Shown here: piece by piece, positions 22,055 through 32,901 of the stretch | Layout: each line of letters starts with the position of its first letter | Numbering within the stretch: position 1 is the first letter of the stretch | Translations under genes and position numbers: made by a program | Notes under the pieces: model-generated | What the model saw: the letters and a program-made list of their open reading frames with translations, nothing else | Databases searched by the model: none | Told to the model about the DNA's origin: nothing | Assembly (NCBI GenBank): GCA_014529385.2 | Contig: CM043970.1 | Location: 66,549,496-66,613,495 of the forward strand | Reading direction: 5' to 3' | Origin: Adiantum capillus-veneris | Lineage: Eukaryota > Streptophyta > Polypodiopsida > Polypodiales > Pteridaceae | DNA: 64,000 nucleotides

Positions 22055-22265
22055 TGATCTCATTCCCTTTCCTCTTCATCATTACTCCCAAGCATCCATC
22101 TCTCTTGGATGAAAACGTTGTTATGGTGGTGTGTTGTTTGCGTCCTAGCCGCTAAAGCTAGGTGGTGCCCCTGTTTGCTTTACCATGACAGGCTCGAGGC
22201 GTGCCATTCGGTCCCCGGTGTTTTAGAGGCTGTCGGGGTTCGGGGTTCGCTTTGCTCCCGTCATT

Positions 22266-22283
22266 TGGTGCCCCCACTGAGGA
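22266..22283 (+). other. Element D primer-site-like motif
   Basis: TGGTGCCCCCACTGAGGA starts two bases after the LTR end. It begins TGG as expected for pairing with a tRNA CCA end. The tRNA was not identified. The TR-GAG element carries nearly the same motif. Confidence 0.7.
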
Positions 22284-22336
22284 TCTTTTCATGAAACCCT
22301 TCAATTTACAAGACTGAAACCCGTAAACTATTGTGA

Positions 22337-23090
22337 ATGGATGAATGGCTAGCAGGATTTGCTAATTGGACGACAGAAGAAGAAGATCTCCAAGCACAAC
22401 TAGACGAACTTCGCATCTCCATCGAAGCTCGAGTGCGAGGTGTAACGCTAATCGATTGGCAATGGGAGAGTCAACCAACACGCCAAACCCAGTGGATATA
22501 CATAGGCCAAGTGCCAAGAAGAAGAAGGAGAAGGTCGAAACCATGTCCGCAACCTACAACCAACCAACAACAACAAAATGGAAGGAGATCTGCATAATAG
22601 AGAATCAACACTATTCTACTTTGAGAATCGGGTAACTCAAGTCACCGAGGTAATTAACACAGTCAGTTTTCAAGTCGCACCTGATGCTGCAGCACAGATA
22701 ACGGAATCATTGGCTCACACTCACTAGAGAAAGTAGGGATCTACTGAGTTTGTTTCAGGAAAGAACTCCACCCTCTCCCACAAGCTTGGACAGTGACTAA
22801 GCACCTCTAAGCTTCACATGAATCAGTGCAACCTACCTGAAGACAGATCACACATACCAACACGTGTACGCTCAATCAAGGTAATACTGGACTTGAAGGC
22901 TCACTACCAGCACGTCATTGACACCATGCTGGGTGGGGAGCGAATTTTTGAGGTTCTGGCATCAGATCAGCCATTTGTCTTACCTTTGGTACAAGGCAAT
23001 GTACCATTTGAAGTTTTAATCTATGTCCTAGTATAAGAGGGTATACACGCCTCCTTGTAAAGAAGAAAAAAAACTTTTGCAAGTTAAGAA
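22337..23090 (+). pseudogene. Element D leader / gag N-terminal remains
   Basis: Short frames are open here: 22337-22597 begins MDEWLAGFANWTTEEEDLQ; 22366-22635 lies in another frame; 22818-23036 follows. They look like a frameshifted gag N-terminal extension, but none has a recognised domain. Stops separate them from the gag at 23091. Confidence 0.45.
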
Positions 23091-24026
23091 GTGTGTCTTT
23101 CTAGCTCTCTCTCAGTATTCATGGCAAGTGTAGCATTTCCAACATTTAAAGGAAAGAAGGGGGAGGATTTGGTAACAGACTTCCTAGATGACTTTGAAGT
23201 AGCATGTGTAGTGAGCAACAAAGATACGGATGAATCCCGGGCTAGAATCTTTAAGCATCTCATGAAGCTAGAAGCTAGATCATGGTACAATGCACTTCCA
23301 CAAGCAACCAAGGATGACTGGGAACCCTTAAAAACCGCTTTTAAGAGGCGCTTTGGGGGAGGTACCACTTCAGAAAAGTTGTGGGACAAGTTGAGAGACT
23401 TGAAGCAGGAGGGTCTTTTAGAATATGCCACCTATGAGTCCAAATTTGTGGATTTGTGGGAACGGTGGGCTGAGTCACTAGAAAGGGGGCAAGCTGCACC
23501 CGATTTCCTAAAAAAAGATCGGTTCATGCATGGCTTATGGCCGCTTCTCAAGGAGAAGGTGAAAGGTAGATTCCCGGCTACGTACGAGTTAGCCGTTGAG
23601 ATTGCTCGCCTTAAGGACAAGAAGTTGCGAATGAAAGCCAAAGAAACCGAGTCAACAGAAGTAGGAACATTGCGTCGACCATCAACTACGACAACCACCA
23701 TACCACCACCACCGGCTCTTGGGGTAAGAGATGACCAACAAGATATGTTGGTCCATATTACTGACCAACTGCAAAATTTGTCTGTCCACTTAATACAGCA
23801 AGGGAGGAGTCAAGAAAGAGATCAAGACCCTGGAAGAGCACGACGACAAAACAAGGAGTATCATTGCTACAACTGCGGAGAAGACGGTCACGGTATGTAC
23901 TACTGTCCCAAACTACGACAAAACTATAATAGAGGAGGTAGGAGGAACCAATTTTCACCCCCTAGAGAAAGAACACCCCCACCCCGAGCACCACCCCCAC
24001 CAACACAAATTCTACGTCCACCCTAG
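23091..24026 (+). CDS. gag: Element D Gag, capsid and nucleocapsid
   Basis: 311 aa, intact as read. Residues 20-180 form a Retrotrans_gag-type capsid domain (DFLDDFEVACVVSNKDTDES, LKLEARSWYNALPQ, LKTAFKRRFGG, ERGQAAPDFLKKDRFMHGL). A CX2CX4HX4C zinc knuckle is at residues 259-272 (CYNCGEDGHGMYYC), followed by an Arg- and Pro-rich tail. The protein would package element RNA into particles. A more likely start is the internal Met at residue 11 (MASVAFPTF). The frame ends at TAG 24024; protease is about 100 bases on, in another frame. Confidence 0.88.
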   Translation: MCLSSSLSVFMASVAFPTFKGKKGEDLVTDFLDDFEVACVVSNKDTDESRARIFKHLMKLEARSWYNALPQATKDDWEPLKTAFKRRFGGGTTSEKLWDKLRDLKQEGLLEYATYESKFVDLWERWAESLERGQAAPDFLKKDRFMHGLWPLLKEKVKGRFPATYELAVEIARLKDKKLRMKAKETESTEVGTLRRPSTTTTTIPPPPALGVRDDQQDMLVHITDQLQNLSVHLIQQGRSQERDQDPGRARRQNKEYHCYNCGEDGHGMYYCPKLRQNYNRGGRRNQFSPPRERTPPPRAPPPPTQILRPP

Positions 24027-24125
24027 ACACCACTACAAGCATCCATCCCACCTCTTCCACCAGCCCCACCACCTGATCGCCCTGTAAACATCATAAGGCT
24101 AGAAGAGAAAGGAAAAGCCGTAGTA

Positions 24126-25277
24126 GTGGATCCACCCAGAGCAAAGGAGAGGGACAAGGGTAAGGAGAAGGTAACCTTTTTAGAACCACTTGAAGCCATG
24201 ACTGTGAAAAGAGCTAGGAGGGAGAAAGATACACAATCAGATGATGAGAGAAGCATGAGAGGAGAAACTAGCAAGAGGCCATCCAGGCCACGACAAAAAT
24301 TGGGCATCACCGACTTCCAGCTAGGGGAAAGTTCTAAGCCCTATGATCTAACATTCGATGTGGCAGAGCAAGGACCGAAGATTACATGGCCACAACTGCT
24401 ACATCTTGCACCAAAATTAAGGCGACAATGGTCTAAAATGGTAAGTACAAGACGCTCCAAAACAAAGGTAGCCGGAGCAATTTCGGGATGCAACATGGAT
24501 GACATCCTTCCAATTGTCGACGTAAACATAAAAGGAAAGAGGGTTGGAAACACCTACATTGATGGAGGTGCACAAATCTGTGTAATGAGCGAAGCTATGA
24601 TGCTTCGATTAGGGCTCGAGGTTGACAGGCCTTCTCCATGCAAGGAAAAGATGGCAAACAATGCAAAAGTAAAGTGTGTGGGTGTGGTAAGTGCCATGAA
24701 AATAAAAGCTTTCAACACTGAGGTAGAGGTAGATGTTTTTGTAATGCCTACTAAGGGGGAGGGCTATCCACTAATTTTGGGAAGGCCATGGTTGATGGCC
24801 ATGAAGGCAAAATAGGACTGGGGTACTGGCCTTCTACGCATGACCAGTAAGAAAGGGGAGACAATCTACTACGACATGAGGATTGGCAAGCAGAAGCAAA
24901 TCAATCTGGAAACATCAGCAGATGAAACCACTAGAGAATCTTCCAGTTCTGAGGAGGAGACCACATCCACCAAAGAAAGTGACAGTTCCATTGATGTGAT
25001 GGGTATCATTATGAAGGATCCACAAAGGGTAAGCACAACTGGTGATCCATCACCAAAAGGGAAACCCAATGAAGAGGAGAGAAAATCACCTGGCCTAGGA
25101 GGAAGTAGGTTGAAGGGAATGTTGTCTACGGAATTAACACTTGAGGAGAAAGATAGTTTTTTGCAAATGTTGATGGGATTTCCTAACATATTCATTGACA
25201 ACTATGAAAGAATCACAGGCATTACAGTGGTGGAACATCATATTAAGATGAAGGAAGGGGTAAAACCAGTTGTGTAA
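24126..25277 (+). pseudogene. Element D protease and pol linker
   Basis: Retropepsin-like protease with active-site region LPIVDVNIKGKRVGNTYIDGGAQICV. The catalytic triplet is DGG rather than D(S/T)G; element C has DGR at the same place, so Gly at position two seems to be a family trait. The C-terminal signature YPLILGRPWLMAM follows. A TAG at 24813 (probably Gln or similar) sits just after it; the same frame continues 24840-25277 with a Ser/Glu-rich linker to the pre-RT segment (HHIKMKEGVKPVV), then a TAA at 25275. It would cut the polyprotein; two stops make it inactive as read. Confidence 0.83.
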
Positions 25278-26431
25278 AAGCTACGACGACTGGGGGTCAT
25301 ACAAGAAAAGGCACTCTTGGCCGAGGTAAGGAAACCGCTGGAGGCGGGTTCATCTATCCTGTAGAAAACTCAGAATGGGTGTCACCCGTAGTGGTGACGC
25401 CTAAAAAGAATGGTAAGTGGAGGGTCTGTGTTGACTACAAACCACTAAATGCAGCTACAAAGAGAGACCACTTTCCTCTCCCTTTCTTGGATGAAATTTT
25501 GAATGAAGTAGCGGGTTTTGAATGCTATACCGTCTGTGATGGTTATTCAGGATACTTTCAAATACGCATAGCCTTGGAAGATCAGCTAAAAACCACTTTT
25601 ATCACGCCATGGGTTTGTTTTTCATACAGGGTTATGCCATTTGGTCTCACAAATGCACCTGCCACATTCCAAAGATATGTCACATATGTTTTTCAACCGT
25701 TCTTTGGAACATCCATAAGAGTGTTCATTGATGATTTTTGTATATATAGCTCTCGTATTTCACATTTAGAAAAGGTAACTGAAGGTTTGGCCAGGTTGCA
25801 AAGCCTTGGTGGGCAATTAAATGTGGATAAATGTCACATTGGGGAGAGTAAATTCATTCTATTAGGCCATGAAATTTCAGCAAGAGGTATCAACACCGAC
25901 CCAAGTAAGGTGTCCGCACTCATAGCCCTACCTTCACCAACGACCGCACGTCAACTGGTCTCTTTTCTACAGAAGTTGAGGTACTTAAGTAGATTCATAC
26001 ATCTACTATCACAACTTGTTCTACCACTACAACAACTCACTCAAAGATCAACTTTCACTTGGGACGAGGAAAGCGAACATCACTACAACAAGGTAAAGGA
26101 GGTCTTAGCCACTCTGCCAACTATCTCACCACCTAAGTGGGATGAAAAATTCTATGTCACCTCAAGTGTTGGTGATGACTCATTGGGGGCTGTGCTACTC
26201 CAAAAGGATACGACGACATCTTTTATGAGGCCAATCTACTTCTCTAGTCGAATGATGACAGCAGGAGAGAAAGGTTTCACCCATGTGGAACACTTAGTCC
26301 TAGCTCTTAGATTTGCAACTACAAAGTTTAGGTCATATTTGTTGCCTAAGCAATTTGTGATTCTAACCACGGATGAAATATTTCCCTATGTTGTACAACA
26401 CATGGATGTGTCTGCTAGAATTACTAAATGA
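25278..26431 (+). pseudogene. Element D reverse transcriptase and RNase H
   Basis: The start is frameshifted (around 25340). From 25379 the frame is open for 350 aa. RT motifs: SPVVVTPKKNGKWRVCVDY, first catalytic Asp at residue 54 (TVCDGYSGYFQ), MPFGLTNAPATFQ, and the catalytic FIDD box at 116-119. RT connection and a Ty3-type RNase H follow (YVTSSVGDDSLGAVLLQ, HVEHLVLALRFATTKFRSYL). The normal 'DAS' at the RNase H start reads TSS, so its first catalytic Asp seems lost. A TGA at 26429 separates it from the second RNase H in the same frame. Confidence 0.87.
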
Positions 26432-26491
26432 CTAGTTCGTCTGCAAGAGTTTGACTACACGGTACAGGTAGAAAGCACGACAAGGGCAAGT

Positions 26492-27943
26492 TTGGGGGGA
26501 CTCATGACCTACCAAGTCTTTGAAGGGAAGGAGAAGCAATCTAAGGGAGGAGAAGTCCGATTACCTCCAGTACCACCGATGGTAGAAGGAGCATACTCTC
26601 TCTACTTTGATGGAGCCTACAAGCGAGCGTCTGACAAAGCAACTGCAGGCATAGTAGTCTTTGATGACAAAGGGACAAATGTATTTTCGTTGGGCCAATT
26701 GTTAGATTCACATTCTAACAATGAAGCTGAGTATGCAACACTAACCAAGGGTCTACAATGGTGCGTCTCACAAGGTGTACAACGCCTTAATGTATTTGGG
26801 GATGCTCTACTTCTGGTAAGGCAAGTAAATGGAGCATGGACATGCAAGAATCCTAGTTTAAGGACTCACTTAAGTGGTGTAAAAACCTTGTTGGGTAAGT
26901 TTGAAGAAGTTCAAATACACCATATCCCAAGGGCTCAAAACCAAGAAGCAGATGTCCTAGCAAGTGAAAGACTACAGGAAGTGGTGGTTGGAGCAATAAA
27001 GCTAAAGCTCCCTCTATTTCAAGGCAGTGATGCCTTGCCTAACATCATGCATTTTTTGGAAACAGGAGAATGCCCATCAGATTTAACAAAGGGACAGAAG
27101 CAATGGCTGACGCGGAAGGCCACAAGGTATCGACTCATCAATGACGGTTTGTACTGTAAGGGTAAGGACCAAATACTCAAGAAGGTCCCTCTCTCTCAGG
27201 AAATCACGGGAGTAATCGCTAGTTGTCACGACGGGGTTTGTGGTGGTCACTTTGCCCTAGACATAACAAGTAGGAAAATATTGCAAGCAGGCTTCATATG
27301 GCCTAGCCTCAACCGTGATGTACACCACTGGTGCAAAACGTGTAAGTTGTGTCAAAAGGCCGGCACTAGGTCACTTATGCCTGAACCACAGACACCTATT
27401 CTCTCATATGGCCCATTTGAAAAATGGGGTATCGATTCCATTGGGCCATTACCTAGGGCCAACTCAGGAAAATTCTACATTATCATGGGGGTCGACTACA
27501 TGACTAGATTGGCAAAGGCTATAGCCACCACTAGAATCACAGTGGTAGAGGTAGCTAAATTTATCTACGAGCACATATGCTGTAGGTTTGGCACACCTTT
27601 AGAGATCATCTCTGATAGAGGGCCCGGTTTCAGAGCAGACTTGGTAGGAGAATTAATGCAGAAACTGGGCATTACAAGGAGGCACTCTTCACCATATTAC
27701 CCTCAATGTAATGGCCTAGTTGAAAAGGTAAATTCAATGGTTTCTAAAATTATTACCAAGCAGGTAAACAATCATCCTGGAGACTGGGATAAGTATCTAC
27801 TACCAGCTTTATGGGCCTACAGAACTTCATTTCGTACATCCTTGGGATTCACACCATATCATCTAGTATTTGGTAAGGAAGCAATCTTGCCCATTGAAGT
27901 GCAACTACAAAGTCTCAGAGTAATGGCAAGCCAGCTTCAATAG
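26492..27943 (+). CDS. Element D second RNase H and integrase
   Basis: 483 aa, open, in frame with the RT piece upstream. Residues 35-160 are an extra RNase H of the archaeal/plant type typical of Tat elements: YFDGAY (Asp40), NNEAEY (Glu80), VFGDALLLVRQVNG (Asp104) and HIPRAQNQEADVLA (Asp154). Integrase follows: zinc-binding H246, H253, C284, C287; catalytic core Asp315 (KWGIDSIGPL), Asp375 (IISDRGPGF) and Glu411 (CNGLVEKVN). All DDE residues are kept. The C-terminal tail is in a shifted frame at 28092. This domain order places D in the Tat lineage of Ty3/gypsy. Confidence 0.92.
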   Translation: MGGLMTYQVFEGKEKQSKGGEVRLPPVPPMVEGAYSLYFDGAYKRASDKATAGIVVFDDKGTNVFSLGQLLDSHSNNEAEYATLTKGLQWCVSQGVQRLNVFGDALLLVRQVNGAWTCKNPSLRTHLSGVKTLLGKFEEVQIHHIPRAQNQEADVLASERLQEVVVGAIKLKLPLFQGSDALPNIMHFLETGECPSDLTKGQKQWLTRKATRYRLINDGLYCKGKDQILKKVPLSQEITGVIASCHDGVCGGHFALDITSRKILQAGFIWPSLNRDVHHWCKTCKLCQKAGTRSLMPEPQTPILSYGPFEKWGIDSIGPLPRANSGKFYIIMGVDYMTRLAKAIATTRITVVEVAKFIYEHICCRFGTPLEIISDRGPGFRADLVGELMQKLGITRRHSSPYYPQCNGLVEKVNSMVSKIITKQVNNHPGDWDKYLLPALWAYRTSFRTSLGFTPYHLVFGKEAILPIEVQLQSLRVMASQLQ

Positions 27944-28373
27944 CCCAACATGCATTTGAGAGATCACATCATCAACTTGGAAAGACTGCAGCTGGACAGA
28001 GAAGAAGCAATAAATTATTATGCAGCACAAGCAGAGCATAGACGGCTTAGCTTTAACGAGCATCTCTGGAAAAAAGACTTGAAGAAAAGGAATGTTGGTG
28101 CTCCGCTATGACAATCGCTTCGACACGCGCAAGGATAAGAAACTCCTACTCCAATGGGAAGGTCCTTTCATCGTCAGGAAAAAGTATGCCAATGGAAGCT
28201 ACCAGCTTATGGAGGCTGATGGAAAACTTCATAAAACCAGGGTAAATGGTTGGCGACTTAAACCTTATTTTCTTCGATTTGACCAGGCTCCACCTATTGA
28301 CATTCCAGATGAGGACACACCATCATCCGCCACCTCCGACGATAATGATCAAACAGATGAGATAGAGACATGA
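27944..28373 (+). pseudogene. Element D integrase C-terminal tail
   Basis: After a TAG at 27941 the same frame still shows integrase sequence (HLRDHIINLERLQLDREEA) to about 28085. A frameshift leads to 28092-28373, the DNA-binding tail with the WEGPFIVRKKYANGSYQL and LHKTRVNGWRLKPYF module. It ends at TGA 28371, about 30 bases before the 3' LTR, as expected for the end of pol. Confidence 0.85.
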
Positions 28374-28385
28374 ATGCCTCTAGCC

Positions 28386-28401
28386 AAAAGGGAAGGGCTA
28401 A
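28386..28401 (+). other. Element D polypurine tract
   Basis: AAAAGGGAAGGGCTAA immediately upstream of the 3' LTR; primer site for plus-strand DNA synthesis. Confidence 0.75.
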
Positions 28402-29948
28402 TGATGGGGGCTTTTCCCAAGCCAAGCTCCCATACCCCTCTTCTCTCGTCCCCACCCCATGAAAACCCCTTCTTAGGGAGGGAGTGATAAAAGGCATTGG
28501 AAAAAGTAAGAAAAAAATAAAGTATGATTATGTAAATATATAAGAAAGGTAAAATAGGCCATCTCATGCCTGCGGGGTAGCCCATCCCCACCTTGCCTCC
28601 TTTTTCTTCACTGTTGCCCCGTCGTGTGTCCCTTTTTCTCTCCTCCACTCAAAAGGTCAACTTCCTCTCTCTTCCCCTTGTCCTTTCTCCTTTCTCTCTC
28701 CCCTCAAGCTACCCCACCTCTCACCAATAATGCATTCTAACTCACCAATAATGCACCCTAACTCACATGCAACTTACCCTATCTTCCAAAATAGTATACC
28801 CCACCCCCCCTTTCTCTCTCCTATCATATCCCATGACCCAAATACCCCCCTCTCTCTCTAAAGGGCGCCATGTCTCTTGTCTTGTAGCTAAATAACCTCC
28901 CCCACACTCACACACACTCAGTTTCATTGAAAAAGGTGCCCACAGACCCATCCCCACCCGGTGGTTACCTGATTTTTCTTGTGTTCACACACATCTGCAC
29001 AGAGATTCACCTCTGAACGCACTCCCCTCTCTCCCCTCTTGTAATTACTTTAGTCTCCATGTCACCTCTCACTTTTTTTCATCAACCCATCTCTCTCTCT
29101 TAGTCTCTCTCTCATGAGACTTCTGTTCTGGCACATATACACACAGCCAGACAAGTGGGCCCCACAGTCACATGGCCTATGTAGATAATGATTTCTTCAT
29201 TTCTAAATTCTATAATTTCTCCCCCCTCCTCCCCTATATAAAGAGGGGTCACCATCACACTAAAGACACAACATCACCAAAGAACACACTATGCACTGTG
29301 TGTGCCTACTGCACACACACACACACCCACACCATCACCGCAATCACCATGCTTGTCTTGAGCATGACCTCTACACCCTTGGCTATGGAAGATGAAGGGC
29401 AACTAAGTGAAGGATGATGTCCATAACCCTCGTGTGAGTCTTCTCCATCAACTCCCACGTATCCGCCATGTGCTCTACCACTCTCTCCCTTTTCATTCCC
29501 CTACCCTATGCTCCCCATTTCATCGCCTTATTCTCTAAATAAAGCTTGAGGTTTTGTGAGTATGTTTTCTTGCAATTTTTTGCCCATGTGAGGTGTCCGG
29601 AATCTCCACCTAGTCTTGTGTTTGGAGTGAGCTTGTGTATGTGTGAAGGGTGTGCGGATTCGCCATCCTTTTGTGGTGCCTAAGTACTAATCCGCTATAC
29701 CCCCTCCCTCACTCTCTCTCTCTCTCTCTCTCTCTCACTTGATCTCATTCCCTTTCCTCTTCATCATTACTCCCAAGAATCCATCTCTCTTGGATAAAAA
29801 CTTTGTTATGGTGGTGTGTTGCTTGCGTCCTAGCCGTTGAAGCTAGGTGGTGCCCCTGTTTACTTTACCATGATAGGCTCGAGGCGTGCCATTCGGTCCC
29901 CGGTGTTTTAGAGGCTGTCGGGGTTCGGGGTTCGCTTTGCTTCCATCA
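28402..29948 (+). repeat. Element D, 3' LTR
   Basis: A 1,547-bp copy of 20711-22263, TGATGG...CCATCA. It contains TATATAAA (29235), AATAAA (29538) and a shorter CT repeat near 29709-29736. The next base (29949) resumes ORF X copy 2. Confidence 0.93.
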
Positions 29949-30497
29949 ACACCTTTGAAGACATTGCCAACCCCAAAGTGGCTATCATGAGCCAGTTGTA
30001 CAACCAATATTTCCATATGTGTACAAAGCGACCACAGAAGTACAGAATGCCGCCTGGAGCCATTGCTACCACCTTCACCTGGGAAACGCAGAAGAGCAAG
30101 CCGAAGGTGATCAACTATTCTGCCTATATCCATGACAATCTGGTGAAGACGGGCAACAAGAATCCCACCTACATTGTGCCAGGTGAACTGATAACAAAAG
30201 TGGTTTATGGAGCATTGCACGCCAAAGGAAACTAGCCTGACCCTCCATCACAAAATGACTGGCTAAGGCTGAAAGAAGATAAAGAAGAGGAACCGCCCAA
30301 AGCACCCAGAGTAGCCACAAGGTTGAAGCGCCAGTTATAGACCGTGCAAGAGAAGCAGCCAGAGTTGAAGAAAGGAAAGAAAGAAAGTTTACAAGTGCCA
30401 CTCAAGGAAACCAAATGGCAGAAAGAGGCACGGCTTCAGAACCGAAAGAGCACTAAAAGGAGATCTAAGTGAGCTGTGGAAGCCCTCACTAGAGGCC
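29949..30497 (+). pseudogene. ORF X copy 2, N-terminal domain (second part)
   Basis: This continues copy 2 after element D with TFEDIANPKVAIMSQLYNQ, HMCTKRPQKYRMPPGA and INYSAYIHDNLVKTGN. A TAG at 30233 interrupts it, but the frame carries on with matching sequence (NDWLRLKEDKEEEPP) to a second TAG near 30337. A frameshift near 30430 then leads into the next piece. The target frame before the insertion matches copy 1, confirming D landed inside this gene. Confidence 0.75.
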
Positions 30498-31214
30498 ATG
30501 TCAGGATCATCCCAAAGGGTGCATAGAGATAGATTTGAAGATTACATCAAAAACTTCCAGATCCTAGACGCTACAATAGAAAATATCCCAAATGTCCCTT
30601 TTACAGAAGAAGAAGTGGATGAAGTACGACGGCAACTGCTAGAAGACCAGGAAGTCCAAGAGAGAGAGAGAAAGACAAAGGCGGATAGGGACTTCAAGAA
30701 GAAGCTAGCAACTCCACCACCAAGCCCGGAGCCCAGCCCACCGCCATCACCACCTCCTCTTAGCCCACCTCAAACCCAACAAAAGGAGGAGGAACACGAA
30801 GATTCTAAGCAAGAAAAAATCCAAGAGCATAAAGAAGATGATGAACAGAAAGAGGAAAAAGTAGATCCAGAAGAAAGAAATTGCAAAACATTCCTTGATC
30901 TACTAGCGGCTGGGTATTCAAGAGAAGAGGCAGCTACTGTGGAATTTGAGCTACCAAGCACAAGGCCCAAGGAACAAAAGCCGAGCCTGCGGTTAGTGGA
31001 ACTAAAAGAGATGGCCACTGATACAGTGGACCTACAGCCACCGCCAAATGACTGGGATGTGGTGATGCACAAGCTAACCGGGCTCAAGGCAAAATCATTG
31101 GCCATGGAAAGTGAGATTGACAATCTCAAAGCCAATGGAGTTTTTATCAAATCCAAAGTAGACACACTACCAAGACAGAGCCAAGAGCAGATAGAGAAAC
31201 AAGCAGAGTTGTAA
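30498..31214 (+). pseudogene. ORF X copy 2, proline-rich and acidic region
   Basis: 238 aa. It starts MSGSSQRVHRDRFEDYIKNF and has VRRQLLEDQEVQERERK. A proline-rich run (about residues 72-93, PPPSPEPSPPPSPPP) and an acidic Glu/Lys segment follow. Next is a small domain-like part (FLDLLAAGYSREEAATVEFE), then RLVELKEMATDTVDL and the first coiled-coil heptads. It stops at TAA 31212. The following piece is shifted by one base. Confidence 0.72.
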
Positions 31215-31220
31215 GCCAGT

Positions 31221-32183
31221 TTGGCCACGGCATTGCAAAGATTCCACGAGATGGAACGAGAGAATCATGCAGCAGATCAAAGAACTCAAAGAGCTGAAGA
31301 AGAATACAGAAAACTCAACAAGTCATTGACAGATGTAGAAAGGGAAAGGGACAACCTAACCCTCCAACTTGCTGAAGAATCCAAGGAGGTGGAAGCCCTG
31401 AGGAATGCCAAAGAGAAGGTAGAGATAGAGCAGGAAGCTAGCCAAGATGAGGTCATCGAGATTAAAGACCAGATAAAAGTCAAAGATCAAACCATCCAAC
31501 GGCTACGGGCATCTCCTGCCAGAGTCAGAGCTGCTAGCTCGACTCACACTACTTCAGAGACAGATTTATATGAAGAGAAAATGAAGGAGCTCCAAAAAGA
31601 GTTAACCCTGGAGAAGTGGCAAAGACTGATGTTGGCTGAGGGCTCAGTGGTTATGCAAAACCGCATGGAAGAAGAAAACACAGCCATGAAGAATGAGCTT
31701 GAAGCAATCAAGAGAAATGTCGAGGAGGCGGAAAAGATAAACGCCGATCTAAATGACCTCCTTGTAAACATGGGAGAGCAAACGGAAGAGGAGAAGAAAA
31801 CCCTTCAAAAACAGATAGAAGAGTTGAGAGGCCAGCAGAAAACTTTAGAGCAGCAGATGGGCACCGGGCCAGCAGCCATGGAGGGAATAGACATAGAGAA
31901 TGTGGCAGATCCGGTAGACACCACCATGCAAGAGGAAATCCTTGTAGAACCCTCACAAGAGCCACAAGATCTGATACAAGAAGAAGAAGAGAAGCTACAA
32001 AAGGCAATAGAAGCAACAGTCAAAGACATAGCCAGAGAAGCTTTGGAATGGGAGCAGAGGGTCTTTAAATCAATGATTATTCAGAAGATAGATTCCAGCA
32101 ACCTTCGGCGTGAATGGCTACAGCCCTCTCTCCCATGCCCTCTGCTGAAATATGAAGCTTCCACAATCAATAAGCGAATCTGA
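31221..32183 (+). pseudogene. ORF X copy 2, coiled-coil region
   Basis: 320 aa, the longest intact ORF X segment. About 240 residues are continuous heptad coiled coil (EEYRKLNKSLTDVERERDN, LEAIKRNVEEAEKINADLN, LQKQIEELRGQQKTLEQQM). Then come an acidic stretch (GIDIENVADPVDTTMQEE), a second helix (EEEKLQKAIEATVKDIARE) and SNLRREWLQPSLPCPLL. It stops at TGA 32181. The same order is seen in copy 1. Codon-level similarity to copy 1 is high, suggesting both derive from one recent ancestor. Confidence 0.75.
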
Positions 32184-32848
32184 GAGGAGCCAAAAGTGCC
32201 ACTGTAGAAAGCAGATATCTCCAAGCCTGAAGGGGTCAAGTTGATAGTCAACTCTCAACCCAGGTGGAGAAAGGCATGGCTGACAAAGTATCCTCACTAT
32301 CTAATCCATCTAGTAGAGGCGCTTGAAGTGATCAGAGATAACCTAAGTTTCTGACCTCTACCAAGGATGAGGACGTGGAAGGCCCATGAGCTCTTGCAAA
32401 GAATCCAACCCACTTGGCTGAATTACCCGAAGCTACCAGACTCGAAGGCAGGCGAGAGAATAAGTGAGCAATACATGGTGAAAACCCTAACGGGCACCAT
32501 CAAATTGTCCACTGGCTCGCCTGACCTATCTTGCATCATGATGAGAAAGATTTGTGAAACACTTTTGGCAGTCTTCGAGACATTCAAACTAGGCCAGGTG
32601 ACAGACAGTATCTTCTTCTTTCAAGATACATACAGATGCGCATACGATCTGTCTGGTCAACCATCCCACGAGGTGATACATGCATTGTATCAAAGGATCA
32701 TGTTTTTACCTTCTTATCACCTCCATGCCTTTGAACAAGCCTTCTACACCGGCTTATTCACAATCAGCACATATATATTCGGCTCGACACTATTGGCTCA
32801 ACATGCAAGATAGGAGTCACTGCTCAACATGAGAGAAAGCCTACGCTA
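32184..32848 (+). pseudogene. ORF X copy 2, C-terminal domain
   Basis: Stops at 32181, 32203 and 32353 separate matching pieces. The last open one is 32367-32813 (148 aa: MRTWKAHELLQRIQPTWLNY, DLSCIMMRKICETLLAVFET, FFFQDTYRCAYDLSGQPSHE). A TAG at 32811 ends it; copy 1 continues 17 residues longer. No recognised family. Confidence 0.7.
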
Positions 32849-32886
32849 AAGAAGCAGCTCAACAGCCATGTCGAGGACGACATGAA

Positions 32887-32901
32887 CAAGGAGGGAGGGA
32901 G
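32887..32901 (+). other. Polypurine tract before LTR3
   Basis: AAGGAGGGAGGGAG immediately upstream of LTR3, with the same surrounding sequence as the tract before LTR2. Confidence 0.82.

Larger units (their letters stand above)
20711..22263 (+). repeat. Element D (Tat-type gypsy), 5' LTR
   Basis: A 1,553-bp LTR with ends TGATGG and CCGTCA (CCATCA in the 3' LTR, a perfect inverted end). The start of the two LTRs shows about five differences in 190 bases, so they are roughly 97% alike there, the youngest pair in the window. It contains a TATATAAA box (21544-21551), an AATAAA (21845-21850) and a CT repeat near 22017-22052. The flank ACAT before it and ACAC after the 3' LTR may be a 4-bp target duplication with one change. 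Confidence 0.92.

Noticed and set aside
22109-22294. 61-aa frame at the end of element D 5' LTR
   Set aside because: It spans the LTR end and primer-site region and is not conserved as a frame in the 3' LTR context.
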